Origin: Rhinopithecus roxellana
Taxonomy: Eukaryota > Chordata > Mammalia > Primates > Cercopithecidae
Direction: 5' to 3'
DNA length: 64,000 nt
Assembly: GCF_007565055.1 (NCBI RefSeq)
Contig: NC_044568.1
Location: forward strand, 39,025,156 to 39,089,155
In this document: positions 35,235-45,604 of the stretch, piece after piece
Layout of the letters: each line of letters opens with the position of its first letter
Position numbering within the stretch: the first letter of the stretch is position 1
Program-made: the position numbers and the translations under genes
The notes under the pieces: generated by a model
What the model saw: the letters and a program-made list of their open reading frames with translations, nothing else
Told to the model about the DNA's origin: nothing
Databases searched by the model: none

Positions 35235-36005
35235 GTTTTATGGTCATTTAGTGAAACCAAATCAAACAGGAACTCCTCTAATTGTGCAGGACAGTAGTAG
35301 TTATGAGATTTAGATTTAACACAGTGGTAATGTCATATCCACAAGCATAATTGTCACAAATGTAGGTAAAGGCCTGGAATTCACATGTAATTGGAGGCTA
35401 CTGAAAAATAAAGAATATAATTAGCAACTATTTCAAACGAGTTCTGTAGCTGCCATCCCACATATTTCTGGGGACTACTTTAGCAACTAACAATGGGATC
35501 TTTGAAACATTCTTTGGAATGACTGACAGATGAGTCTGACAAATATAATTACACCGAGAAAGTAAGGTCTTAATTCTCAAGAAAAATAAGTTGAAGAGTT
35601 GAATGCTAGGAGAGGAGAAACTGGTTCAACTAAAAAAGGCAATGGTGAAATGAATTAGTGCATCAAAGATGTAATTCATTCATATACCTCATAATTTCCA
35701 AAATCTGGAGACCAGCTAAAATTTTATTGGGCCTAGAAATCTCTTTGGTATAGTATATGTGACTTTGCCATGTCTCTCATACAAACTTCCTTTTTGGTAA
35801 AAGAAAAGTAGGAATTATGAGTAGCAAAGAGTCATTTCTTGTACGACAGAGATGAAAAAAAGGAAAAAATATATAAGTAGAAGATGAAGTAGTCTTTTAT
35901 CTGGTAGCCTTACAGCACCTAACCTGAACAGTCCAATAAGAATAAATTGAAAATGTAACATCCAAGTGTACTCATCTGATGACTCTAGTCAAATATTAAA
36001 GGGTC
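35235..36005. other. No recognised feature
   Basis: Unique-looking DNA; nothing supported. Confidence 0.45.
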
Positions 36006-36180
36006 CTCATTCATTCATTCATTCATTCATTTATTCAACCCTTATTGAGGGGCTGCTATGGGCCAGGTAATATAATGTGTTAGCAGTTCAGGTATGACAC
36101 ATAACCTTCAAAGACTCTCATAATCTTATTGTGGGGGAGACCAATAAGTAAAAGAAGAATCCCAAAACAGTGAAATTAGT
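36006..36180 (+). repeat. (ATTC)n tract leading into an ancient dispersed repeat
   Basis: Five CATT units start TTCATTCATTCATTCATTCA, then ATTCAACCCTTATTGAGGGG and GGGGGAGACCAATAAGTAAA follow a mammal-wide repeat pattern (attcattcaacaaatatttattgagcgcc...). I cannot assign the family. Confidence 0.55.
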
Positions 36181-36214
36181 GCTAGGATCAATGATTTTAG
36201 AAAATATCAGTGTA

Positions 36215-36597
36215 GGCCGGGAGCGGTGGCTCACGCCTGTAATCCCAGCACTTTGGGAGGCTGAGACAGGCAGATCATGAGGTTAGGAGACTGAGACCAT
36301 TCTGGCTAATATGGTGAAATCCCGGCTCTACTAAAAAAAACACAAAAAATTAGCCAGGCATGGTGGCTGGCACCTGTAGTCCCAGCTACTCGGGAGGCTG
36401 AGGCAGGAGAATGGTGTGAACCCAGGAGGTGGAGCTTGCAGTGAGCCGAGATTGAGCCACTGCACTCCAGCCTGGAGGACAGAGTGAGACTCCATCTGAA
36501 AGAAGGAAGGAAGGAAGGAAGGAAGGAAGGAAGGAAGGAAGGAAGGAAGGAAGGAAGGAAGGAAGGAAGGAAGGAGAGAGAGAGAGAGAGAAAGAAA
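36215..36597 (+). mobile_element. Alu SINE whose tail became a long (GGAA)n array
   Basis: The Alu starts GGCCGGGAGCGGTGGCTCAC. After CTCCATCTGAA the tail is not poly-A but about 75 bases of GGAA units, a GA run and GAAA units (about 36498-36597). GAAAATATCAGTGTA flanks it perfectly at 36200-36214 and 36598-36612. The minus-strand open frame at 36306-36674 (Pro-Ser-Phe repeats) is an artefact. Confidence 0.95.
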
Positions 36598-36612
36598 GAA
36601 AATATCAGTGTA

Positions 36613-38250
36613 AGTAGTTGAGTAACCTTCACGGGACTTCCATTTTCTGTGAAAATAAGGAAAATTTTAGCCAAAATTTACAGAGCCCCTATTATATGTA
36701 AGGAAGGTAAGAGTCTTTCCACTGAAGATGGTAACAGTCCCCACACTCAATAATGCTGTAGACATGAGGGGCAGACAAATGTACTCTGTTAATTATTTTA
36801 AAATATTTTCTATTTTACTGTACAGATAAGTGTGAAGCATGTAATTAAAGAATAGAATGCCTTCCATTTTTCTCAATCAGACATTGTATGGAGTCATGCC
36901 ATGATTCTCATCTCTCTCTACAGAACTATTGGCTTCCTTTATCAATGATGTTGTTCAGATGCTGTGTCAAGAACTGAACATGATATGCTATGAGAGACCC
37001 AATGTCCCCACATGCAATGGAGATGTAGTAGAAGAGGGAGGCAATGATGTTAAGCTGAAAACAATCCCGGACAAGTTATCCAAGACTAGACCATTGTGTT
37101 TTTGTTTTTGTTGTTGTTTTTGTTTTTGTTTTCCTTCTGGATACTCTGGCTGCAAGGGAAGAAAAAAGGAGATCCTTCCTCTAAGACTAACATGGTTTTA
37201 GAAAACATTCTAAACATGCAATCAATTTTATGTATTCTAAAGACAAGTACAAGTAGGGCTCTTGTCTTTCCTTCTCTTACAGTAATTAAAGTCACAACAT
37301 GAAACTTCATCTGTCCATTTTTTCCTCTCCTTAAAACTTCATTAAAGCACACAGGCTCAGTAGAACACATCCCACTGGTGCTACCCCAGTAACCTTTCCT
37401 CTTCTGTCTGGTGCTCTGCCTCTCCCTGCTCTTGCATCACTCAGATGCCATCCTCACTGGCACTGTTTCTAAGAGTCAACCTCAAATCTCTAGCCTAGAA
37501 AGTGTTGCTGATGTCCTGAGGCTTTTGTAAGGATCTTTTCTCACTTTAAATAATATGTTATGATATTGCTGTCCACAGGTACTTCTGAGCCTATGCAGAT
37601 GGCACTGTTCTTCTGCTCTACTTAGAAAGGAGAAAAAGAATCCTGCAACAGTCTTTGCTGCCTTGAGCGAGACTTCATTTCTCTGGGTGCTCTCTCTACT
37701 TTACTATGAGTAAACTGACTTCCATTGTGCACTGCTATATGGTCCCCTTTGCTCATTTGTCTTTGCTGTGGTCAGTAGGATTAGAGAAGTCATAGGTCTC
37801 CAAAGCTGGTTAGACAAGGAAAATTTCATTTCATTTTATTTTTTTCAAGGGATAATATAGAATTTCTGTTAGAGTCACCTATTACCTGCAGAGGATGATA
37901 GCAGGTCACTTATAGGTGATTGTTCATGAGCTGGCATCTGAGAGGGCATTTGAATAGTAAGATCAATGGAGTTAGATGAAGACTTGGTAAAATTGTGCTC
38001 AGATTAAACAGTGGCATAAAAAGCCAATATTATTTTTGGGTTAACTTCTAGTTGTACGACATACAGAAGAGAAGTGAGAAGCCTAACTCTACTCTTAAAC
38101 AATCAGTATCTCCCTTGGACTATCTATCAAATACTCTGAGAACTACAGAACAACTTTGCCCCACTGTTGTCATGTCCAACAGAGAGACATTAAGATCCAG
38201 AAGTGTCTTTACAATATTTTCATGAGGAAAAATTGAAGAAATTAAAAATA
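36613..38250. other. Mostly unique DNA
   Basis: Contains a (GTTTTT)n-like tract at about 37096-37132 and the exon-like open frame at 36924-37198, listed separately. No other element is recognised. Confidence 0.4.
36924..37198 (+). other. Open frame behind a strong 3' splice site, unidentified
   Basis: CTCATCTCTCTCTACAG (AG at 36922-36923) is a good acceptor. An open frame of 91 codons follows from 36926, ending at TAG 37199-37201. Its first half reads through ASFINDVVQMLCQELNM and is not low complexity. The second half passes through a GTTTTT tract coding Cys/Phe repeats, which is unlike a protein. No ATG start, donor or polyadenylation site is convincing, and I do not recognise the sequence. 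Chance is the likelier explanation. Confidence 0.15.
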
Positions 38251-38258
38251 TTACACCT

Positions 38259-38556
38259 GGACTGGGCGTGGTGGCTCACGTCTGCAATCCCAGCACTTTG
38301 GGAGTCCGAGATGGGTGGATCACCTGAGGCCAAGAGTTCAAGACCAGCCTGGCCAACATGGTGAGATCCTGTCTCTACTAAAAATGAAAAAGCCAGGTGC
38401 AGCGGTGTGCAGCTATAGTTCCAGCTACTCAGGAGGCTGAGGCAGGAGACTTGCTTGAAGCTGGGAGGTGGAGGTTGCAGTGAGCCAAGATCATTCCACT
38501 GCACTCTGGCCTGGGTGACAGAATGAGACTCCATATAAAAAACAAAAAACAAACAA
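38259..38556 (+). mobile_element. Alu SINE, full length
   Basis: GGACTGGGCGTGGTGGCTCA through CACTCTGGCCTGGGTGACAG to an ACAAAAAAC tail. Near-identical flanks (TTACACCTGG and ATCACCTGG) fit a target duplication. Antisense open frames at 38220-38728 are Alu. Confidence 0.93.
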
Positions 38557-38959
38557 ATATCACCTGGAAAAGTCTCAAAGCAGGCACAATGGTTGAGTCT
38601 TCAAATATTGAAAGGTTTGAGGTTGGAAGAGGAATTGAAATTATCTGGTGTCCCTGATGAAAAATTGTGGAACTTCTTCTGTCTCTCAATAAAAAGAATT
38701 TTCTAGCAAGTAGAAATGTGTGCCTCAACAGGGCCTGAGTTCCTCCTAATGATTGCAGACGTGGAAGTGGGCAGATTGTGGATTTTCAAATTTTAAGTAA
38801 CTGTTGTGGTCATTATATGACCTTAGTATATTTGGCCCTGGAATTCTATCACTGTATAATTCTAAGCAATCTGATGTTATGATGAGCTACACTCAGATGC
38901 CTAAATGAGATCTTTCTCCCAAGGCTCTTTTCTAGCTATCAGCACTACCACTACCAAAA

Positions 38960-39330
38960 ACTCTACCTAGCAGTCCTGCAGAAGTAGACCCTAAGACTAG
39001 GATTTGAGTGCAAGTAGTTTGTTTGGCAAGTGCAGAAAGCATTGCCAGGAAATGGAAAAGACAGACAAGGATGGAACACAGTGGGCATCTGGAGCCTAAT
39101 CTCAGAAGGAATGTCTGAGAAACCGTGTAAAACTCAGACTTCACATGCCTCCCATTAGTGAGAGAACCGGGGTATTTGTATATCAACTGCTAGCCGTCAC
39201 AGGTTAAGTAAGGATTGCTCCAGAGTCGTGTTCATTCCCTGGTACCTCTGGCCGTAGGCGAGGTAGCTCTCCATGGTACTGAAACAACGCACCGGCCCTG
39301 ATAGGCATATTCTGGCCAGTGGGAGATAAA
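38960..39330 (-). mobile_element. LTR-like remnant, minus strand, unassigned
   Basis: GTAGACCCTAAGACTAGGAT and GAGTGCAAGTAGTTTGTTTG are the reverse complement of a common LTR 3' pattern (an AATAAACTACTTGCACTC-like signal). The rest is too diverged to name. The antisense open frame at 38932-39186 lies within it. Confidence 0.4.
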
Positions 39331-40165
39331 CAGAAATCAATGAAAGAGTAAGATCTGAGAATATCAGCTAGGTACCATCAAGTCTTCCATCTTTCCTGTT
39401 CCATATCTTCCCTTTGAAAGTCTTAGATTCTAACTTCCAGAATGAACCCATTACTCAAGGAGGAGCTAATATTAATTCTCACTACAGTTGTAATTTTCCT
39501 GAGTGTAGTCACTCCATTGTCTGAGTTTAGCAAGCCACACCTAGCATTTTGTGACCAAACAGGTACCAAGTATTCATGCATTAAGGAACGATGCTTAAGA
39601 AATGGATTCAAACAATCATAGTCCTCGGAGAGATACAAATAAAGATATCTTAAATTCTTGTAGTCACCAATTGAATTTGTCTGAGAAAAAGGTGATTTGA
39701 AATGAGTTCAATTAAATCAAGTCTAGTTGCACATAGAAAGCAGCATATATCTAAACCCAAGAAAGACGTGCTAACTGCAAGTAGTAAAATTTTTCTTTTA
39801 AGATCAAAATATTCTGCATAGAATTTTACTGCAGAATTATGATTCAAATAAAGTAGGTAATTTCCTGTTTTTTAAAAAATGAGTAATTTTGAATACCTAG
39901 TGCATACATTCATATGTAGCAATTGCCAAGATCACAGCTAGGAGAAAGATTCCAAGTGAAGAATAGCATGTACAGTCTCACATTTGTGTGAGAAAATACA
40001 AACATGGACTTGTATACTCACAACCACTTTCATGTGAAGATAGTATTTCTAGAAAAAATCAGAATTTTTTATCTTACTTTTTATTTTGAAACTCAGAAGA
40101 AAGTTACAAAACAGTACTAGTAAGTTTATCTTGAATCCTCTGAGAGCAAATTGCCTCCAGCCTTG
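39331..40165. other. No recognised feature
   Basis: Unique-looking AT-rich DNA; minus-strand open frames at 39423-39638 and 39650-39847 have no recognised domain. Confidence 0.45.
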
Positions 40166-40170
40166 AAAAA

Positions 40171-40468
40171 TTATTATTATTGTTGTTATTTCGAGACAGA
40201 GTCTCGCTCTGTTGCTCAGGCAGGAGTGCAATGGTGCGATCTCGGCTCACTGCAACCTCCGCCTCCTGGGTTCAAGTAATTCTCTGCCTCGGCCTCCTGA
40301 GTAGCTAGGATTGCAGGCACCCGTCACCACGCCCATAATTTCTGTATTTTTAGTAGAGATGGGATTTCTCCATCTTGGCCAGGCCGGTCTTGAACTCCTG
40401 ACCTCGTGATTCACCTGCTTCAGCCTCCCAAAGTGCTGGGATTACAGGCGTGAGCCACTGCACCCGGC
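40171..40468 (-). mobile_element. Alu SINE, full length, minus strand
   Basis: An ATT/GTT-rich tail leads to CGAGACAGAGTCTCGCTCTG and ends GCACCCGGC. AAAATTATT borders both ends. Confidence 0.93.
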
Positions 40469-41437
40469 TCAAAATTATTTTCTAACAATAATGTCATTCT
40501 CCTCCATAAGATAATAAAGCCATAAAAAGCAGAACATTAACTTCGCTTTTATTATCATTTAATTTTTAGATACTTCAGTTTTCATCACTTTCCTATTCAA
40601 TGTTTGCCATTTGTACCAATAAGTACCTTTTACAGCAATTGTGTTCAATCCGGAGTCCTTCATTGCATTTATTTGCCATCCCCTTATTAGTCTCCATTAA
40701 TCCAAGACAGTCTTTTCTGGGCTTTCATAATCACGATTCTTTGGGAGATAATAGGTTACTTATGTTTAGACTTTCCCTCAATTTAAGTTTGTCTAATGTT
40801 GCCTCATTATTAGATTTAGGTGATGCATTTTTGGCCACCATATTACGGTAGTAATGCTACATTCTCGTTACATCCTCTCAGGTGGCACTGAATTTCAATG
40901 TAGTCCACGACTGGTTGATGCTGATTTTGATCAGTTGGCTAAGGGGATTTTTTCAGACTTCTCCACTATATAGTTGGTTTTCCCATTACAAAGAATAAGT
41001 GCTTTTTGTGAGGAGGTATTATGAGATTATGTAAATATTACATTCCTCATTAAACTTTCAATTAATTTAAGTATTTTTGTCACTAAGACCTTATAAATTC
41101 TTTTTATTTCATGGTTTTAATCTACTACTTTTATTATTTAATATGATGCTAAAATGTATCCAGATTTGGCCAGTGGGAGTCCCTTTATGCTGGCATCCGT
41201 GTTATTTTTATATGCTGTCATCACTTTTATTTTCTGGCATACTTTTTGGCCTTTCTTTTCTATGCTTCGACCTTGGAATCAGCCATTTCTCCAAGGACCC
41301 TTGATTCCATTTAGTCAAAAGCAATATTTAGAAACCACACTCTGGGCACTAGGGGTGTTTTCGGCTATTGGCTATCACAGGTGGCAGGCTTTTTCAGTGG
41401 AAGGGCTGAAAATATATTTCTTTACACAGTCACGTAC
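40469..41437. other. No recognised feature
   Basis: T-rich unique-looking DNA. Overlapping plus-strand open frames at 40600-40851, 41077-41304 and 41154-41540 show hydrophobic composition typical of T-rich DNA and no recognisable domain. Confidence 0.4.
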
Positions 41438-42002
41438 TGTGATGACTAATATTGAGTGTCAACTTGATTGGATTGAAGGATGCAAACTATTGTTCCTGGG
41501 TGTGTCTGTGAGGGTGTTGCCAAAGAGGATTAACATTTGAGTCAGTGGACTGGGAGCGGCAGACCCACCCTCAATCTGGGTGGGAACAATCTAATCAGCT
41601 GCCAGCCTGGCTAGAATAAAAGCAGACAGAAGAACGTGCAAGGACTGGACTGCCTGAGTCTTCTGGCCTCCATATTTCTTCCATGCTGGATGCTTCCTGC
41701 CCTCAAACACGGGACTTCAAGTTCTTTAGCTTTTGGATTCTTGGACCTACACCAGTGGTTTGCCAGTGGCTCTCAGGCCTTCGGCCACAGACTGAAGGCT
41801 GCACTGTTGGCTTCCCTGCTTTTGAGGTTTTGGGACTCGGACTGGCTTCCTGGCTCCTCAGGTTGAAGACGGCCTATTGTGGGACTTCACCTTGTGATCC
41901 TGTAAGTCAGCACTCCTTAATTAACTCCCTTTTATATATACATCTATCCTGTCCCTCTAGAGAACATTAGTCCTGTCCCTCTAGAGAACCCTGACTAATA
42001 CA
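41438..42002 (+). mobile_element. ERVL-class (MLT2-like) solo LTR
   Basis: TGTGATGACTAATATTGAGT, CTGGGTGTGTCTGTGAGGGT, GATTAACATTTGAGTCAGTG and the end GAACCCTGACTAATACA follow an MLT2-type LTR of the ERVL group. It begins TG and ends CA. Flanks CGTAC (41433-41437) and CATAC (42003-42007) are a 5-bp target duplication changed by one CpG decay. No internal region is present, so it is a solo LTR. A 19-bp piece of its end is duplicated (41947-41965 and 41971-41989). The open frames at 41636-41970 are LTR text. Confidence 0.8.
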
Positions 42003-42865
42003 CATACATGCAAATCTCATATTTATATTTATATCTTATATAGTCTGTCCATATATTGAGAACTGTATGTTCATGTCACTACCTCATCTCATCTAATTTA
42101 ATTCCAGAGTTTAGTGAGTTCTCCATTTCCTCATGTGAAACACCACTACCCAACAGTGAGAAACCAGGCTCCCATTATAATTAACATATGACTTAGAGAT
42201 CCATCCTCTGCAGGTACACAGTCTCTCCTTTGATCTCCCTGTCACTTACATGAATGGTGGATACCCTCCCTCATCACATCACAGGGCTCCTACCCTCCCT
42301 GTACTCTTCTTTTACGAGGTAGACATCCTACTACTCTTCCACTTGGACTTAAATATTTAACATCCCCCCTACCCCTTGCACAGATTCCTTCTTCATTTTG
42401 CTCTGGATCTGACAAGTGTGCTGAACCTTTGAAGAACTTCTTACCCCATTAAAATTCCTATCTTGCTTGGTCCAACTGGTAATTTTAGAGAATAACTTAG
42501 GAAAGGAAGAGGAAGAAAAAGGGACAAGAAGAACAAAGGAACTCTTAATTACAGTTGTATCTGAAGAGGTAAATTGAGTATTCCAACATGAAAAGATGCT
42601 TTTATTTTTTAAGACTTGCTTTTTCTTACAACTTGATATGTATAACATGTATGATACCCTATATTACTTTTCAAATTTGAAAGATATATTAACAGCTTAA
42701 TGGATAAAAAAAGTAATCTAAACATTATAACTGATGAACAGTAATCATTTAATTCTGAATATATCTAGAATTATATCTTTACATTCTTATAATGATAAAA
42801 TTTTCAGTTCATTCTCAAAACAAAATAACAACAATAAACCTGCAATGGTGCCACCAAGAACTTGG
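42003..42865. other. No recognised feature
   Basis: Unique-looking DNA; the minus-strand open frame at 42349-42648 is not recognised. Confidence 0.45.
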
Positions 42866-42870
42866 TAATG

Positions 42871-43208
42871 AGTCTGGGTGCCATATGGCTTATGACTGTA
42901 ATCTCAGCGCTTTGAGAAGCTGAGGTGGGAGGATTGCTTGAGCCCAGGAGTTCAAGACCAGCCTGAGTAACATAGGAAGACTGTCTTTACAATAAATAAA
43001 TAAATAAAATAAATAAATAGCTGGCTTGATGGTATATGCCTGCCTGTAGTTCCAGCTATGGGCTTGGTGGTACATGCCTATAGTTCCAGCTACTCAGGAG
43101 GCTGAGGTGGGAGGGTCTCTTGAGCTGGAAAGGTGAAGCTGCAGTGAGCCGTGACTGCACCACTGCACGCCAGCTTGGGCAAGAGCAAGATCCTGTCTCC
43201 AAAAAAAC
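42871..43208 (+). mobile_element. Old AluJ-like SINE with internal duplication
   Basis: AGTCTGGGTGCCATATGGCT to CTTGGGCAAGAGCAAGATCC is a diverged Alu with a (AAAT)n middle linker. The start of the right arm is present twice (43022-43058 and 43060-43091), which makes the element about 30 bp too long. Confidence 0.88.
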
Positions 43209-43721
43209 CCCAGAAAACCTTAATAGTGAAATATCATGTCTTCCAAATAGTCACACTTGAGAGATGCAAAGCCTACTATAAATCTTAAAGCATTGTGCAA
43301 ATACAAGGTACTGTTTTTTGTTTTTTGTTTTTTTCCCAATTAGAGGCATTAAATTAATCTAGCTCACATGATCCTCATAATAGTGTAAAAAGTAGGTAGC
43401 ATAGATGATTTAGTTCTCAGGTTTTCAAGTCAACTGAGCTCCAGAATCCAAACACATTTTCTTAGAAATGACACTTTTACACAGCTCTTTAGCGTCTAAA
43501 TGGCCTAACTCTGCTGTGTTTTAAATCTCAGTAAGTGACCCAGACCCTTCTTATATCCCCCTTATGAAAACTTCTTAATAAATACGAAACTGACAGTACC
43601 AAAAAGTAAATGCCTAAGAGATATCTTCCATGGAAGAAAAAAATTTATAAATATTCATGCTTTATAGAGCAATCAAGATGTTGATGTTAATATTAGAGCA
43701 ATAACTTTAATTGTATTTCAG

Positions 43722-43790
43722 CAAACGGATGCCAATTAGGAAACAAATTATCTCATAGAAGCATGTCTTGCACACAGTTTTGCCCTGAAG
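43722..43790 (+). other. Candidate 69-nt exon with Cys-containing frame
   Basis: A strong acceptor (TAACTTTAATTGTATTTCAG, AG at 43720-43721) and a good donor (GAAG|GTAAGC, GT at 43791-43792) bracket 69 bases. Two frames are stopped. The third is open: two bases, 22 codons, one base, reading through CQLGNKLSHRSMSCTQFC. The spacing of cysteines would suit a secreted or extracellular module, but I do not recognise it. Its phase does not join directly to the candidate at 23493-23562, so they would need other exons between or are unrelated. Confidence 0.25.
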
Positions 43791-44602
43791 GTAAGCCGAG
43801 GGCTAAGCCAGCTTCCTGAATTTTAATGCACAAGTGAACACCTCCAAAATTATTAAAATTAAAAATAAGCATTTAAAGGACTTTAAATTATGCCAAAAAA
43901 AAAAAAAAAAAGTGACAGCCACCCGCTTACTGGTAAAGGCAGAGCATTTTCTCCCATAGATGGAAAAAGAAAATCAGTTGTCATGGCAGGGCTGCTGCTC
44001 AGAAAAGTAAAGGAGGACTGTTTAGGCTGTTCCTTTACTGATGGATTTGTGATCCCCACACGTATCTGATAAAGTGCTCAGAATTGTAAATTGCCATGAA
44101 AACCTCCTTTGAACTTTCTAAACTCTTTAAAACTCCACAGTCTCGAAAATAACAGGCTTTTACCTCAGATTTCTCAGAGCCTACCTAGAAAAGTTCCAGT
44201 GTGAAGATCCAATGGGATAAGAGATAGGCATCAAAAGATGACTGTTCAAAGGGGTCCTAGATAGGGTAGGAAATTGCTGATTTTTTTAAGATTCCCAGTA
44301 GCCTTAATGTATCTAAGACTGGCATAATATCTCCCAGAAGGTCAGACTCCTATGATAGGGCAGGCTAGGGCAGGCTCTGTCCTCTGAACTCATGCTGCAG
44401 AATCGGTCTGTGTCAGGGAGCCTCTGAGCCTCCCAGGAACTAGTCTCAAGTTTGAGCTTTCTCTTTATTGCCAGAGCAAGTTGTGCACATTCCTGACTAA
44501 ATTACATAGTATTATTAACATTTGACCATAGCGACCTTCCTTGCTAGAATGGGGGCATCTTACGGGAATGTCTTATTTTCCTAAACATTTCTGCTTTCCT
44601 AG

Positions 44603-44743
44603 TGGAACCGGAATTTTTAGTTCTCAGCAGAATAGACTTTAGATGTTAGCTGGGAAAACCATGACTCCTTGATTTCTATGTAAGTTTACCTGGAACACAT
44701 ACGTTCATGAAGCAGAGAAGTCTAAGGCTTCCCCTGCATTAAG
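44603..44743 (+). other. Candidate 141-nt noncoding exon
   Basis: The acceptor ACATTTCTGCTTTCCTAG (AG at 44601-44602) and the consensus donor TTAAG|GTAAGT (GT at 44744-44745) bracket 141 bases. All three frames contain stops, so if transcribed it would be an untranslated or long noncoding RNA exon. Evidence is limited to the splice sites. Confidence 0.15.
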
Positions 44744-44830
44744 GTAAGTACCCAGGAACTTATTTTCCCATAGAGACATCTGTGTGTGAGTCCCTACTTA
44801 TGAGCAAGTTCTGTAGGAAAAGCTCAAAGC

Positions 44831-45130
44831 AGCCGGGCGCGGTGGCTCACACCTGTCATCCTAGCACTTTGGAGGCTGAGGTGGGTGGATCACGAGGTCA
44901 GGAGATCGAGACCATCCTGGCTAACACGGTGAAATCCCATCTCTACTAAAAATACAAAAAATTAGCCGGGCGCCGTGACCTGCGCCTGTAGTCCCAGCTA
45001 CTCGGGAGGCTGAGGCAGGAGAACGGCATGAAACCAGGAGGCAGAGCTTGCAGTGAGCCGAGATCGCCCCACTGTACTCCAGCCTGGACAACAGAGTGAG
45101 ACTCCGTCTCAAAAAAGAGAAAAAAAAAGA
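44831..45130 (+). mobile_element. Alu SINE, AluY-like
   Basis: GCCGGGCGCGGTGGCTCACA to CTCCGTCTCAAAAAAGAG; retained CpGs suggest a young copy. Flanks GAAAAGCTCAAAGC (44817-44830) and GAAAGCCCAAAGC (45131-45143) form a near-perfect duplication. The antisense open frames at 44921-45193 are Alu. Confidence 0.94.
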
Positions 45131-45532
45131 GAAAGCCCAAAGCCTAACACTTTCTATAGTTTCAACACACAATTCACTTACATATTTTTCCATATATACA
45201 GTAGATCCTACTGAGGTATCATTGTATTTTGCACACCCAAACCAAATTAAAATTTCATCTTAGACATTTCTATTTTGAAACAACCTTGCCAAAATCCCAC
45301 CAAAAAGGGTTGCCCTTACATAGTCCCCTGGAAACCCCCCTTTTTCTTCTGTCTTCACATTGCCCACTTTCCCCAACACCCACACGCTAGAACAGCAAAT
45401 GTATCTTTTTATCTCTTTTGCATTTTTAATCTTCAAATTTTTATGTACGTTTATGCTGCCTAGCAACCCTGAACATACTTATCAAGATATTTTACTTTAC
45501 TAAACAATGTCTGTTACCCCTCAGCTGTTTTT

Positions 45533-45594
45533 AATATATATATAAATATATGTAAATATATATATAATAAAATATATATATTATATATATATTT
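45533..45594. repeat. AT-rich (TA)n tract
   Basis: Repeated TATATA and AAATATA units over about 60 bases. Confidence 0.9.
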
Positions 45595-45604
45595 ACCATA
45601 TGTA

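Larger units (their letters stand above)
43209..44830. other. Mostly unique DNA with two exon-like segments
   Basis: A possible MIR remnant lies at 43343-43470. An A run lies at 43896-43912. Exon-like segments at 43722-43790 and 44603-44743 are listed separately. Confidence 0.4.

Noticed and set aside
41154..41540. Two overlapping hydrophobic frames as membrane-protein exons
   Set aside because: T-rich DNA gives hydrophobic readings; the second runs into the solo LTR and no splice pair fits.
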